DNA from: an uncultured Prevotellaceae bacterium
GTDB lineage: Bacteria; Bacteroidota; Bacteroidia; Bacteroidales; Bacteroidaceae
Length of the DNA stretch: 47,013 nucleotides
Assembly: GCA_900313615.1 (NCBI GenBank)
Contig: OMRP01000017.1
Coordinates: forward strand, 1 to 47,013
Reading direction: 5' to 3'
Under the pieces are notes generated by a model. The model saw only the letters and a program-made list of their open reading frames with translations. It had not been told where the DNA came from and ran no database searches. Below, in pieces: positions 25,954-35,203 of the stretch. Within the stretch, counting starts at the first letter, position 1, and the number at the start of each line of letters is the position of its first letter. The position numbers were made by a program, and so were the translations under genes.

Positions 25954-27114
25954 ATGGCAAAAAATGCTGTAAAGGTCCATTGGGACAGGAAAAATTTGTG
26001 TGAGAGACGCGGTCACGGGTACATTGAAATCTCAATCTATTTAGGAGCCGGACAGCGGAAGTTCGTTACTATTGGTAGTGCTACAGCCATGGAATGGTTG
26101 CGAATCAACAAGAGCAAGGAACTAAAAAAAGAAGTGGAGAAGTATGAAGCCGTTGTCAAATCGATGGTAGACAATGGCGAGGAGATGACTTTGGCAAATC
26201 TTGATACCCATCTTCAGGTTCTGGAGTTGATTACCACGAAGAAGAAACCTGCGAAACAAGGAGAGGTGAACGATTTGTCAGAGAGTTTTGTCGATTACAT
26301 ACGTGAGTTCATGGAGGACGAGGGGTGTTCTAAAGCCACCATGAAGCATAAGCGCGTGGTGTTGCGCTCTCTTGAAGACTTCGGGCGCATTCAGACGTTT
26401 GAGGATTTGACGCCCTCGAACATCATGGCATACGACCGGTGGCTGCACAATGGACAGCGCACCGATGTCACCATCAGCCAGTACCATAAATACGTCCATT
26501 ACTACATCAATATGTTGCTGATGGAGGAACGCATACCGAGTGATCCCTATAAGAAAGTACGCATCAAGAAGGGTGAGAGTAAAATACGCCAGCCACTCAC
26601 CGAACAAGAACTAATCAAGGTGAGGGATGCCGAGTTGGAGCGCGATAAACTAGACCGTGTTCGTGACCTTTTCATTTTCATGGCTTACACTGGACTCTCC
26701 TATGCCGATACTCAGACCTTCGATTTCAAGAAGATGGCCGTGTATGATGAGAGCGAAAAGATGTATTACATCGATGGTAGGCGCATGAAGACCAAAACGG
26801 AGTTTTTCACACCTATTCTTCCTCCAGCTCTTGCGGTGTTGAAGAAGAATGATTTCCGATTGATGAAGATTTCCAACCAGAAGGCGAACGACCATCTCCA
26901 TACCATCGAGGAGAAGTTGGACATCAAGCACTCGATGACCTGCCATATCGCCCGCCACTCCTTCGCCACTCTCTGCCTTTCGCATGGAGTGACGATGGAA
27001 GGGGTGTCAAAGATGCTTGGTCACACCAACATCAAGACCACTCAGCGATATGCAAAGGTGTTGCAGATGAATATCAGGCAACAATCCGTCAAGTTAGTCG
27101 GAAGCCTGTTATGA
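25954..27114 (+). CDS. Tyrosine recombinase (phage integrase)
   Basis: A 386-residue protein of the Bacteroidales type. It has an arm-binding N-terminus, a SAM-like core-binding domain (about 110-200; SFVDYIREFMEDEGCSKATM), and a catalytic domain (about 215-380). Catalytic residues seen: Lys in RRMKTKTEF, HIARHSFAT (H-x-x-R), GHTNIKTTQRYAKVL (His and the nucleophile Tyr). The first catalytic Arg is replaced: the motif is TGLSYAD with Ser, as described for IntDOT of CTnDOT. It probably acts at tRNA-Phe. It stands opposite to the phage structural genes. Confidence 0.93.
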   Translation: MAKNAVKVHWDRKNLCERRGHGYIEISIYLGAGQRKFVTIGSATAMEWLRINKSKELKKEVEKYEAVVKSMVDNGEEMTLANLDTHLQVLELITTKKKPAKQGEVNDLSESFVDYIREFMEDEGCSKATMKHKRVVLRSLEDFGRIQTFEDLTPSNIMAYDRWLHNGQRTDVTISQYHKYVHYYINMLLMEERIPSDPYKKVRIKKGESKIRQPLTEQELIKVRDAELERDKLDRVRDLFIFMAYTGLSYADTQTFDFKKMAVYDESEKMYYIDGRRMKTKTEFFTPILPPALAVLKKNDFRLMKISNQKANDHLHTIEEKLDIKHSMTCHIARHSFATLCLSHGVTMEGVSKMLGHTNIKTTQRYAKVLQMNIRQQSVKLVGSLL

Positions 27115-27157
27115 AGTGGTGAGTAGTGAGAGGTGAGGGTGAGGGGTGAGAAATAAT

Positions 27158-27193
27158 GGGTGTTCTATTCGTCTTGGATGCGGTAGAACACCC
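27158..27193. terminator. Hairpin between convergent integrase and tail gene
   Basis: GGGTGTTCTA (27158-27167) and TAGAACACCC (27184-27193) are a perfect 10-bp inverted repeat with a 16-nt loop. The minus-strand tail gene stop is inside it. The tail-gene side and integrase side both lack a long T run. Confidence 0.55.
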
Positions 27194-29102
27194 CTTTCAT
27201 TTTCTTGCTCATTCCATGTTCCGTGAACGTGGCCGTGATTTTCTCGCACAGGTACCTTCCGCCCTTTATGTGGAAGACTGCCCTCACGTCAGGTATTTCG
27301 TCTGCGAGGAAGGAGAAGTTGTATTTCTTCTTCCCGTCGATGTGGCGCAACATGCCCCTGTCTATCGCCTCGCTTGGACGATCCAGGCGCAGCGAGAATA
27401 GTGAGATAATGGCGTTGAAGTTGTTGTCCGTCATCACCTTGTCGATAACGGGACATGGTTGGAGTCCGGGAATGCGGATGTTCCCGTCCCAGAACGCCAC
27501 ATATAAGCAGTCGAAATAGTCTTCCGACTTCTCTTTCTCCCCTCTCTCGATGGCCAGTCCTGCCTTGCTCTGCGCCAGGGCGCCATCGTTGTAGTCCGTT
27601 TCTTCATAGTCAGTGCTCCTTCCCGTTCTTGCCCCTCCGAAACCAGTGGAGCCTCCCGAGAATCCGCTGCTTGTGTTTCCTTGTCCGTCGTCTTCGTCCG
27701 TCCATGAGACGGCACTACCCATCTCCCCACATTCAAGGAAGATGCACGGGCCATGGTCGTCGTCCGTGTCATCTATCCATGCCGGCACTACTTTTATCTC
27801 CAGGTCTTCGGCATCGCTGTCCACCAGCCGTTTGCCGAACTGCGCTATCGGCTCCAGACGGTTGTAATACTTGTACCAGTTGTACGTCACTCCGTCGCGC
27901 TCCTTCGACTCAATCAGTTCCGAGCGGTAGCAGAACATGATGAAGTACGTGTCCACGTCCTTCGCATAGAACAGCTTGTGTCCGTCGGAGCCGTTTGGAT
28001 AGCCCCTCGTATATAGCTTCCTTGTTCCTCCCGTCGGTGTGGTCCATTCCTCGTATCCGCTTTCTTTGAGGGGGTAAGTGAATACGAGCAGCTGGACGAG
28101 CGTATCAAAGACCATCGCTTCATTCTTGTGCTCGCGGATGTACCACTCACAGGAGCGATACGCCCAGTAGCGATTGTCGTTGTCCGAGTATGCGATGTTC
28201 TTCACGCCGATGTAGCCGCAAGCATCCTCTTTCGCCACCTCTGCCGTGTATTCATTCAGCACCTTGTCTATCATGACGGGTGCCGTGTTCTGAATCAGGT
28301 AAGTGGAGAAAGCGAAAGAGATGCGTTTCGCCTTGTGGTCGATGGTGAACTCCCCGAAAAGGAAGTTCTCCATCTCTTCGAAGAATTCCGTCAGCGACCA
28401 ATGAGGGAGCGCGATGGCGAAGTTGCGCACGCCCCATGTGTATGGGAGTGTGTTGCATATTAGCAGATACTTGAAGTCAGTCTGCTCTATCGCCGAGAAG
28501 TTGCCGGTGTAGCCGACGGCTTCGCATATCTTATTTAGGAGATGTAGGAGATAGGGCTGGAATGTCAGTTCCCTTTCATTATGACGCCAAGAATATACCC
28601 CGCCATGATCCTGGTCGACGAAGACCTCGTTCTGGAGGTTGCCCGATGAGTTATTCACCCACGGCAGTGCCACCGTTTCCCTTTGAGGGTACGGGAGCCA
28701 TGCCTGTTGGGGCGTGAGGTTTTGAGGGTTGAGCGTATTGGGGTAGCCCAGCGACAACATATTGAGATAGATATCATCGAAGGAGGAGTTGAAGTTCTGC
28801 TCACTGCGACCTTCGAGGAACTGCGTCTTGACTTCGACTTCCGTAATCTCCGTGACGGTGATGGTGCCCGACTTGATGAAGTTGCGGTCGCGGATGTCGC
28901 AGTCAAAGACGATCTTTTCCTTTTCCACGTCCTGACGATGCAGATGCCCAAAGATACCGATGTTCTGCGGACAGTCCTTCAGCGGAAAGGTGATGGTCAG
29001 CGTGTAGCTGTCCGAGCCCGTGAACAAGTTGTTCTCAGCGATGAAGTCAAAAGATGATCCTTTTTTCAGTGCGGCTATTTGCCCGTTGATTATGATTTCC
29101 AT
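27165..29102 (-). CDS. Phage tail/baseplate-type protein
   Basis: A 645-residue protein with no signal peptide. It follows the tape-measure gene on the same strand (separated by the plus-strand cassette), where distal tail or baseplate genes sit in siphophages. Visible: a beta-rich start (MEIIINGQIAALKKGSSFDF), a segment with LTITFPLKDCPQNIGIF, a Gly/Ser-rich flexible stretch (NTSSGFSGGSTGFGGARTGR, near residues 485-505), and a beta-rich end. No enzymatic motif was recognised. It is probably a structural tail-tip component (inference). Confidence 0.6.
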   Translation of the reverse strand: MEIIINGQIAALKKGSSFDFIAENNLFTGSDSYTLTITFPLKDCPQNIGIFGHLHRQDVEKEKIVFDCDIRDRNFIKSGTITVTEITEVEVKTQFLEGRSEQNFNSSFDDIYLNMLSLGYPNTLNPQNLTPQQAWLPYPQRETVALPWVNNSSGNLQNEVFVDQDHGGVYSWRHNERELTFQPYLLHLLNKICEAVGYTGNFSAIEQTDFKYLLICNTLPYTWGVRNFAIALPHWSLTEFFEEMENFLFGEFTIDHKAKRISFAFSTYLIQNTAPVMIDKVLNEYTAEVAKEDACGYIGVKNIAYSDNDNRYWAYRSCEWYIREHKNEAMVFDTLVQLLVFTYPLKESGYEEWTTPTGGTRKLYTRGYPNGSDGHKLFYAKDVDTYFIMFCYRSELIESKERDGVTYNWYKYYNRLEPIAQFGKRLVDSDAEDLEIKVVPAWIDDTDDDHGPCIFLECGEMGSAVSWTDEDDGQGNTSSGFSGGSTGFGGARTGRSTDYEETDYNDGALAQSKAGLAIERGEKEKSEDYFDCLYVAFWDGNIRIPGLQPCPVIDKVMTDNNFNAIISLFSLRLDRPSEAIDRGMLRHIDGKKKYNFSFLADEIPDVRAVFHIKGGRYLCEKITATFTEHGMSKKMKGVFYRIQDE

Positions 29103-29214
29103 ATAATTGTTTTTTTAATGCCGTAAAAATATTGAACATATAGAAGCGATAGAAAGACAATGCTTTATTTATTGTTAAATATCCTTAATTAAAAAAGCCT
29201 TCCTATTTTTTTGT

Positions 29215-29222
29215 TACCTTTG
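29215..29222 (+). promoter_or_regulatory. -7 element of the plus-strand cassette
   Basis: TACCTTTG, about 60 nt before the ATG at 29282. No -33 TTG at the standard spacing. Confidence 0.5.
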
Positions 29223-29281
29223 CAATCGAATTAAGACTGTCGTTTTGAGACTTTTTAATTAAACAACCTTTTTTTAGGATT

Positions 29282-30004
29282 ATGGATAAGAGTGACATTT
29301 ATTGGTGTTTATCTTCTGAAGGGATACAATCTTTACTTGGAGATAATATAAGTTTTCTATCCTCTGGAATAGAAAACAAAATTGCCGAAAAAATAGTTAA
29401 TTACGGAGTAAAGCAATCTGAAAAAAACTTATGTAATGACTGCATAAACTACGTTCTAGAAAAAAATGACAAAAAAGAGGTGGAAATAGTTTTATTTGAC
29501 ATTCTCTTAAAAGAGTATCTTTTTTACATGGGTGAAACATGTTATAAAAAAAGTAGGGATTTGGCCCAATCTTTTATAGGGCTAGCAGGTATCTTTTCTG
29601 AAAAAAAAGAGAAGGACTTTAAGGAAAGATATGCTAAAGCATTTAAATATGTTCCTTTACGCCTTAATAAATTTCCTTATGTCATATTGGTAAATCTGTT
29701 GTATTCTCATGAGTTCATTTCTATTGCTGATTATACCAGACTTATAATTAAATACATGGGTAATACACATGTTCATTTTGAAAACATTTTATGCCCAACC
29801 GAGCATCCTTTTAAAGGTGAACGTTTGCTTGATATTATCCTAGGGAAAGACCGAGCAGAAATTAATAATTATTACAAAGAACATTACGCAGACTGGGATG
29901 TTATGAGAAGGGGCATTAAAACTGACTATGCAAAAGTTTTTTTTCGAGAAAAACATCGATTAATTTTCTGCAACGTATTTGGAAACCTAGATATATATAA
30001 ATGA
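29282..30004 (+). CDS. Unknown 240-residue protein, AT-rich cargo
   Basis: A mostly alpha-helical protein without signal peptide or membrane helix. No domain recognised. Its DNA is far more AT-rich than its neighbours and it is transcribed against the phage structural genes, which marks it as a later insert (moron). It has its own -7 element and is followed 19 nt later by a small zinc-ribbon gene, so they form a two-gene operon. Several Cys occur singly (for example NLCNDCINYV). It could serve host protection or superinfection exclusion, but there is no motif to prove this. Confidence 0.6.
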   Translation: MDKSDIYWCLSSEGIQSLLGDNISFLSSGIENKIAEKIVNYGVKQSEKNLCNDCINYVLEKNDKKEVEIVLFDILLKEYLFYMGETCYKKSRDLAQSFIGLAGIFSEKKEKDFKERYAKAFKYVPLRLNKFPYVILVNLLYSHEFISIADYTRLIIKYMGNTHVHFENILCPTEHPFKGERLLDIILGKDRAEINNYYKEHYADWDVMRRGIKTDYAKVFFREKHRLIFCNVFGNLDIYK

Positions 30005-30023
30005 ACATTAAATATCACAAATT

Positions 30024-30254
30024 ATGTTTGACAAGATTAAAAAAATAATGCCATGGAACAAAAGACCTACCATGGATGAGTTTATCGAAAGGAGTCATAA
30101 GAACCACGGGAGCAAGTATAGAGGAAATATTTCCTTTGAAAGTGCTTGGAAATGTACGTTATGCGGATGTACTCAATATGAGGGCGAAGACAGTCCATCC
30201 TCCTTATGTAAACGATGTGGACATCAACGTTACAGACACGAAGAAAGGTCATAG
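30024..30254 (+). CDS. Small zinc-ribbon protein
   Basis: A 76-residue protein. Seen: basic N-terminus (MFDKIKKIMPWNKRP), then a four-Cys zinc ribbon (KCTLCGC near residue 43 and LCKRCGHQRYRH near 61). It ends 22 nt before the convergent tape-measure stop. Co-oriented with and close to the 240-residue gene, so likely co-transcribed. Zinc ribbons of this size bind nucleic acid or protein; the partner is unknown. Confidence 0.6.
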   Translation: MFDKIKKIMPWNKRPTMDEFIERSHKNHGSKYRGNISFESAWKCTLCGCTQYEGEDSPSSLCKRCGHQRYRHEERS

Positions 30255-30276
30255 ATTCTTGTTCTTTACATTTGAA

Positions 30277-33200
30277 TCATTTTCTCCTTGATTTGGGTGT
30301 CTTGTTTCGGATTAGCATATCATATTCATCCTGCGCCTTTTTGATTCCCGTGTCGCCAGTGACCGTATTCACGGTGACGAAGGGCTCATCGAGCCGTTCT
30401 TTGAGCTGCTTGATGACAGAGGCGTATTCACGCATCAGGGATTGGGTGGCAGCGATTTCGGCTGAAGCCTCCCCCTGTCCCCCTCCCGAAGAGGGGGTAA
30501 CGTATATCACCTGTGATTGAGCTGCCTGCGGCATGATGGAGCGCGAAACATCTTCACTGCGCAGAGATCCAATCGTGTTGGTTCGCTGCGCATAGTCCAG
30601 CGCTTCAATCATGGGTCGGGCTACGGGCGATTGCAGCAGCTCTTGCGATGCCACCCACTCCCCTTTGTGGACGACTCCGGCCACCTCGTCTTTCTTTCCC
30701 TTTGGCGTGAATCCACCTTCGGCATATCCTTGCGCCTCCGATGCCTGTTGCTGCTTCTTGATGGCAGCTACCTGCAGCATTCCGGCAGCTATTGCCGACG
30801 CTGCCGCGATGGGTGCCAGGATATAGCCGATGACCGGCACTGCCGCAGCGCTGCTATAAGCGTTCAAGGCTGCAGTTGCCGTCTGCGCCACCGCCTGAAT
30901 CACTTGCATGGCGAACATCTTCTTGTTTGCCTCCTGTTTGATACGGGCGATGTCGGCCTCCTTCTGCTTCTCCAGTTTCTTGACGATGTAGTTGTTCCCC
31001 TCGGCGTTGGATATTTCCGACTGGTACCGTTTCTCGATGGCTGCACACTGGATGTCCGTCTCCGCTTGCACGAGCGCAGTGAGTTGCTGGAAGATGCTTC
31101 CCATCCCTGAGGAGAGGACATCGAGGGCACCGGTCACGGCTTTGCCCATGTCAGACTGCAGCCATTCCTGCATGTCTTCCGTCCATTCTTCGAGGAAGAT
31201 CTTATTGTCATCGAGTTCATCGATGCCATATTTCTTGCGCAGCGCACGTTTCGCCTTTTGAAAGGCTTCCTCGATGCGCAGTTTCTCCTTGGCGTTGTCG
31301 CCAGCCGCTTTCAACTCGATGTTGTATAACTCATTCAGTCCCTCGAGGTCGCCCATGTACTTCGACATCCGCTCTTGGCGGTTGTCACCGAAGTATTCTT
31401 TCTTCAGGTCGGCGAGCCGCTGCTGGTGTTCTTTCTCTTTCTGCTCCGCCTCCTTTTGCCGTTTCTCTTGGTCAGCTATGAGCCGATCCTGGTATGCCTT
31501 CTCCGCTTGCAGCCGCTCCTTCGTTCCCTCCTGTGTGAGGGACACCATGCGTTTCAGGTGTTGCAGTTCGAGGAGCTGCAGCGTATCGTCGTACAGCTGC
31601 TTGTCAATCTGTCCGTCGATATAACGCTGCTTCTGCATGGCCACTGCCTCACTGTAGAATGTATCCTCGTCGGCAACCGTTTTCTTCTGCGCTTCCTCAC
31701 GTTGCTTGCGCTGCGCCTCGTAGTAGCCCACTTGGGCGTTGAGCTGTTCCTGCTCCGCCAGGTCGGTTCTCTCGAGGACTTTCTTGTGGTATTCCTCCTC
31801 TATCTCCATCATTCGGGCAGTGTACGCCTCGTAGTTCTTTTCCCCTTTGGCGTATGCGATGCGGTTGAGCGCTTCCTCCTTTTCCTTCCATTCTTTCTCC
31901 GCCTTGAGCTTGTCCTCATGGCCAGTGTTCTTGCCACCTTTTCCCGAGGCCGCATCACCAGCCCCGGGCACCGTCGGAGCGTCGGGCTGTTCACCTTCCG
32001 GGTTTTCTTTCTCTCCACTCACCTCACTCTTTTGTATGTCCTTGCCCCATAGTTTCGTGACGCGCTCCTCCGTCTGGTTCAGCACCGTCATCTTGTTGTC
32101 GATGCTATTGAGTTTTCTTTGGATGGCTTGCACCTCACCAGCCCCCTGAATAGATTGGTGATAAGAGCCAGCCGCCATCGCACCGCTTGTCGTTTGGGGA
32201 TGAGCAGACGACTGCGCCGCGTTCTGCGCGTTCCTCTCCTTCGTTTCCTTCAGCTGGTCTTCCAACTCCGCTTTCTGCATCTGCAGGTCCACCTTTTGGG
32301 AGCCAATCTCCTTCAGTTTCTCCTTGGCACCCATCACCTCGTACATTCTCACGAGGGATGCGATGTAATCGTCCAGAGCCTGTTTGTTCGCCCTGTACTT
32401 GCCCGAAGTCTTGTCCAGCTGTGCGTTGTAGTTGGGGATGGTCTTGCTCAGCTTGTCGATGGCCCGCTGCCTTTCCTGAAGGGAAAGCGTTTCGTTCTGC
32501 GCCGCAGCCACCAGCGCATCGATTTTCACTTTCTCCTCCGCAGCCCTCTGCGCCGCCTCCTTTCGGATGTTGTTGATGTTCTTCATCACCTGCGCCTCCG
32601 TTTGTTGCGACTTGATCCATCGGACGAGAGCGACGACCGCCACGGCGATGGCCACCGCCAGCAGTCCGTAGGCCGTCTTTGCCGCCAGCGCATTGTTCTT
32701 CAGAGCGATGAGCGACTTGTTGTATGCCTGTTGAGTGGCGTTCGCCCCTCGCGTCTGCCAGATGATGCGCTCGTAGGCTAATTTCAGACCGTTGAGCATC
32801 ACCTGTGCTATGGGCAGCAGGACGTTTGCCGTTTTCACGACAGCGTTCCAGACTGCCATTGCCGCTGCCGCCAGTTTTGTCTTCACGGCAGCGAGGTTGA
32901 CAGCGATGGCGTATGCGCCCATCACCACCGTCACGCTGATGATTTCCGCTTTGTATCTGATGAAGAAGTTGATGACCGTGGACATCATTTTCAGGATGAG
33001 TGTGGTGCTGCTGATGACGTGCCGCATGACCGGCATCAGTTGCTCACCAAGCTGCACCGCCAGTTCCTTCACTCGCTTGCGAGCCTTGTCCAGCCCAGCC
33101 TGTACCGTGTTGTTCTGCACGTTATACTCGCCCGTAACAGAAGTGGCTTCCTCGAAAGCCTTCCTTGCCTCGTCTTGCTCCCATCGGAGCATGTCGAGGT

Positions 33201-34440
33201 TGCCGGCGAGAGCGGAAATCACCTGTGCCGCCCTGGCACCATTCTCGCCCATGTCCTTGAAGACCGGGGCGAGTACGTCGATGCTGCCCAGTTCATGGAG
33301 CCTGTCGAGGAGCATGATTAAGCCCTCATTTGTGGAGCGTTTTAGCGTCTCCTTGAACTTCTCCGCATTGATGCCCGTGGCCTTGATGACCTTGTCCTGC
33401 TGCTTGAACATGTCCATAATCAGCTTGGAAACGGCAGTCGCCGACATTTCCACCGCCTGGCCCTGCGAGTCCAGCACGGCAGCGAAGCCCATGATTTCAG
33501 GAATGGTCATCTTCGCCTGTGCCCCGACGCCCGCCATTCGCTTTGCGAAGTTGGCGAGGTAGCCGGCACCAGCCGTGCAGTTCTGTGACAGCTCGTTGAT
33601 CACTGAACCCACGGCGAGCAGTGCCTTTTCTGTGCCGAGCCGTTGCTCGTCGCCGAAGATGGCCGTCAGTTTGGAGAGGGTTAGCGTTGCCCCCTCACCT
33701 AACTCATCGAGCGCCACGTTGATTTGGTCAGCCGCCTTGACGAAGCCGAGGATGTCCTCTTTTGAGGTCTTTCCGAGGCGTCCTGCTTCCTCTGCGAGGC
33801 GGTTCAAGTCCTCCCGGCTTGTTCGGGTGTCCATCTTCTTGAACTCCTCGTTGAGGTCAGCCACTTGGTCGGCTGTCATTCCCGTGTATTTGCGGACGTT
33901 GGCCATTTCAGCGTCCATGTCCGCATACGCCTTCACCGCAGCCCGTCCTGCCATGATCAGGCCGGTGACAGCGGCTGCAGCACCCATGATGGTCGCTTGC
34001 CAGTCGTTGACAATGCGGTTGAAGCGCTGCCATCGTCCTTCGCCCTCGCGAAGGTCGGCGTTCACTCTCTCCAGCTCGTGCTTTACTCGTTTGATGGCTT
34101 CGCACTGCCGGTTCCACTCCGTGGTACCGCGTTCGATGCCGTTCAACTGCTTTTTCAGCGTTGAAAGTGTTTTGTTCAACTCTTTCGGCGTTGCCTTGTC
34201 GAGGTTGCGCAGCACCTTCTCCACCCCGACGGTAGCCGATTCTATCTGTGCTATCTGTCGGTTGGTCTGGCGCAGTTCACGCTGTAGTCGTGTCAGCTGC
34301 TGTTTGTTTCCTGCCTTTGCCGCATTTTCTATGGCTTTTTCGAGGTCCTGGGATTTCTTTTTCAGGTTGTCGAGCATGTCTTGGGCTTGTTTGCCGTTGA
34401 CGGTGAGTGTTACGGTTGCATTTGCGTTGATATTGGACAT
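30277..34440 (-). CDS. Phage tail tape-measure protein
   Basis: A 1387-residue protein; ATG at 34440 chosen because it begins the tape-measure pattern (MSNINANATVTLTVNGK), while the longer ORF start adds an unlikely leader. Layout: N-terminal coiled coil (QDMLDNLKKKSQDLEK); TP901-type domain (DMDAEMANVRKYTGMTADQV, FAKRMAGVGAQAKMTIPEIM); hydrophobic segments near AIAVNLAAVKTKLAAAAMAV and TAYGLLAVAIAVAVVALVRW; long charged coiled coil; and an Ala-rich C-terminal helix. It sets tail length. Near the end the stretch VTPSSGGGQGEA is encoded by a GC-rich palindrome, as in two other phage genes. Confidence 0.9.
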   Translation of the reverse strand: MSNINANATVTLTVNGKQAQDMLDNLKKKSQDLEKAIENAAKAGNKQQLTRLQRELRQTNRQIAQIESATVGVEKVLRNLDKATPKELNKTLSTLKKQLNGIERGTTEWNRQCEAIKRVKHELERVNADLREGEGRWQRFNRIVNDWQATIMGAAAAVTGLIMAGRAAVKAYADMDAEMANVRKYTGMTADQVADLNEEFKKMDTRTSREDLNRLAEEAGRLGKTSKEDILGFVKAADQINVALDELGEGATLTLSKLTAIFGDEQRLGTEKALLAVGSVINELSQNCTAGAGYLANFAKRMAGVGAQAKMTIPEIMGFAAVLDSQGQAVEMSATAVSKLIMDMFKQQDKVIKATGINAEKFKETLKRSTNEGLIMLLDRLHELGSIDVLAPVFKDMGENGARAAQVISALAGNLDMLRWEQDEARKAFEEATSVTGEYNVQNNTVQAGLDKARKRVKELAVQLGEQLMPVMRHVISSTTLILKMMSTVINFFIRYKAEIISVTVVMGAYAIAVNLAAVKTKLAAAAMAVWNAVVKTANVLLPIAQVMLNGLKLAYERIIWQTRGANATQQAYNKSLIALKNNALAAKTAYGLLAVAIAVAVVALVRWIKSQQTEAQVMKNINNIRKEAAQRAAEEKVKIDALVAAAQNETLSLQERQRAIDKLSKTIPNYNAQLDKTSGKYRANKQALDDYIASLVRMYEVMGAKEKLKEIGSQKVDLQMQKAELEDQLKETKERNAQNAAQSSAHPQTTSGAMAAGSYHQSIQGAGEVQAIQRKLNSIDNKMTVLNQTEERVTKLWGKDIQKSEVSGEKENPEGEQPDAPTVPGAGDAASGKGGKNTGHEDKLKAEKEWKEKEEALNRIAYAKGEKNYEAYTARMMEIEEEYHKKVLERTDLAEQEQLNAQVGYYEAQRKQREEAQKKTVADEDTFYSEAVAMQKQRYIDGQIDKQLYDDTLQLLELQHLKRMVSLTQEGTKERLQAEKAYQDRLIADQEKRQKEAEQKEKEHQQRLADLKKEYFGDNRQERMSKYMGDLEGLNELYNIELKAAGDNAKEKLRIEEAFQKAKRALRKKYGIDELDDNKIFLEEWTEDMQEWLQSDMGKAVTGALDVLSSGMGSIFQQLTALVQAETDIQCAAIEKRYQSEISNAEGNNYIVKKLEKQKEADIARIKQEANKKMFAMQVIQAVAQTATAALNAYSSAAAVPVIGYILAPIAAASAIAAGMLQVAAIKKQQQASEAQGYAEGGFTPKGKKDEVAGVVHKGEWVASQELLQSPVARPMIEALDYAQRTNTIGSLRSEDVSRSIMPQAAQSQVIYVTPSSGGGQGEASAEIAATQSLMREYASVIKQLKERLDEPFVTVNTVTGDTGIKKAQDEYDMLIRNKTPKSRRK
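30467..30498. repeat. GC-rich palindrome inside the tape-measure gene
   Basis: Read on the minus strand it encodes PSSGGGQGE. It shares the 19-bp GGAGGGGGACAGGGGGAGG with the element at 46598-46627. Confidence 0.8.
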
Positions 34441-34640
34441 GGGATGAGGTATTTTATGATGATGCCCCAAACGGCTGTCTGAGGCTTGACTGGGCGAAGA
34501 TAGGCGAAAAATTTGGGGCACTAAAAGACACTGTATCAGCACGTTTTCCCCGTTTTTAGGGGGTGGATTTTTGGCAAAATCCGTAAATTTTTAAGGGGTT
34601 AAAAATGTAAAGTGCTGATTATTAGTGTCTTCGGGGATTG

Positions 34641-34659
34641 TTAAGGGGTTTCCCCTTAA
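34641..34659. repeat. Perfect palindrome in the gene-poor region
   Basis: TTAAGGGG, TTT, CCCCTTAA: an 8-bp stem. A second partial TTAAGGGGTT lies near 34591. From 34443 to 35063 I find no convincing gene: the short plus-strand frame at 34879-35082 lacks support. Confidence 0.7.
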
Positions 34660-35063
34660 CCGCTCCGCAGGAAGACCCCCCACGCGCCCTGTCCTCGCCC
34701 TCTCTCGCTCACCCCTCGTTTCGAGCGGAATATGTTAAATAAATTAACAATTATCGTCTATCGTTGGCGTGATGCTCCAAATTTTGGCTTTTGTGGTCGC
34801 TCCTTTTCTTTGAGTGTCCACCGATGACCGAAAAGTCGCAAAGTTGCGCCATGCTGACGAAAGCCGAAGCGGTCGCTCATGGGTGCGGATGTTGCCGATG
34901 GTTTCGCATTTGTTCATTATTCCGCTTTTGAGCCGAGAAAAAGGCGAAGGGTTACACCAAAAAACCGACTTTTAGGGTTGCGTGTTGATGGTTACGGCAG
35001 ACTTGAGCGACACCGAGCACCGACCGAATGGGCGGTGATGGGCTACGGGTGCGACAAAAAAAA

Positions 35064-35096
35064 CCTCAGTCATCCGACGTAGGAGGTTGACCGAGG
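35064..35096 (+). ncRNA. Hairpin element with shared 15-nt loop (copy 1)
   Basis: Stem CCTCAGTCA (35064-35072) with TGACCGAGG (35088-35096; one A-C mismatch) around TCCGACGTAGGAGGT (35073-35087), followed by ATTTTAAT. The loop can fold further by TCC/GGA. The same loop occurs in copy 2 on an unrelated stem. Confidence 0.6.
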
Positions 35097-35103
35097 ATTT
35101 TAA

Positions 35104-35189
35104 TGTCGTGCCTGTGGCGATAAACAAGCCGACACTTATTACCTTTCATATCGGACTTGTACGACATCAAAGGAAATGTGTGTCGGCTT
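35104..35189. ncRNA. Large hairpin with a potential pseudoknot
   Basis: A perfect 10-bp stem AAGCCGACAC/GTGTCGGCTT (35126-35135 with 35180-35189), inner ACCTTT-type/AAAGG pairing, and an alternative ATGTCGT/ACGACAT pair (35104-35110 with 35161-35167) that crosses the first stem. On the minus strand it lies downstream of the small Cys-rich ORF, so it may also be its terminator (T-rich GTTTAT follows). Confidence 0.5.
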
Positions 35190-35203
35190 ATATATTGGGG
35201 GAT

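Noticed and set aside
34443-34542. Longer start for the tape-measure protein
   Set aside because: The added residues are atypical, and the internal ATG begins the common tape-measure N-terminus.
34879-35082. A 67-residue plus-strand ORF
   Set aside because: It ends inside the first shared-loop hairpin, has no promoter or known domain, and the area looks noncoding.
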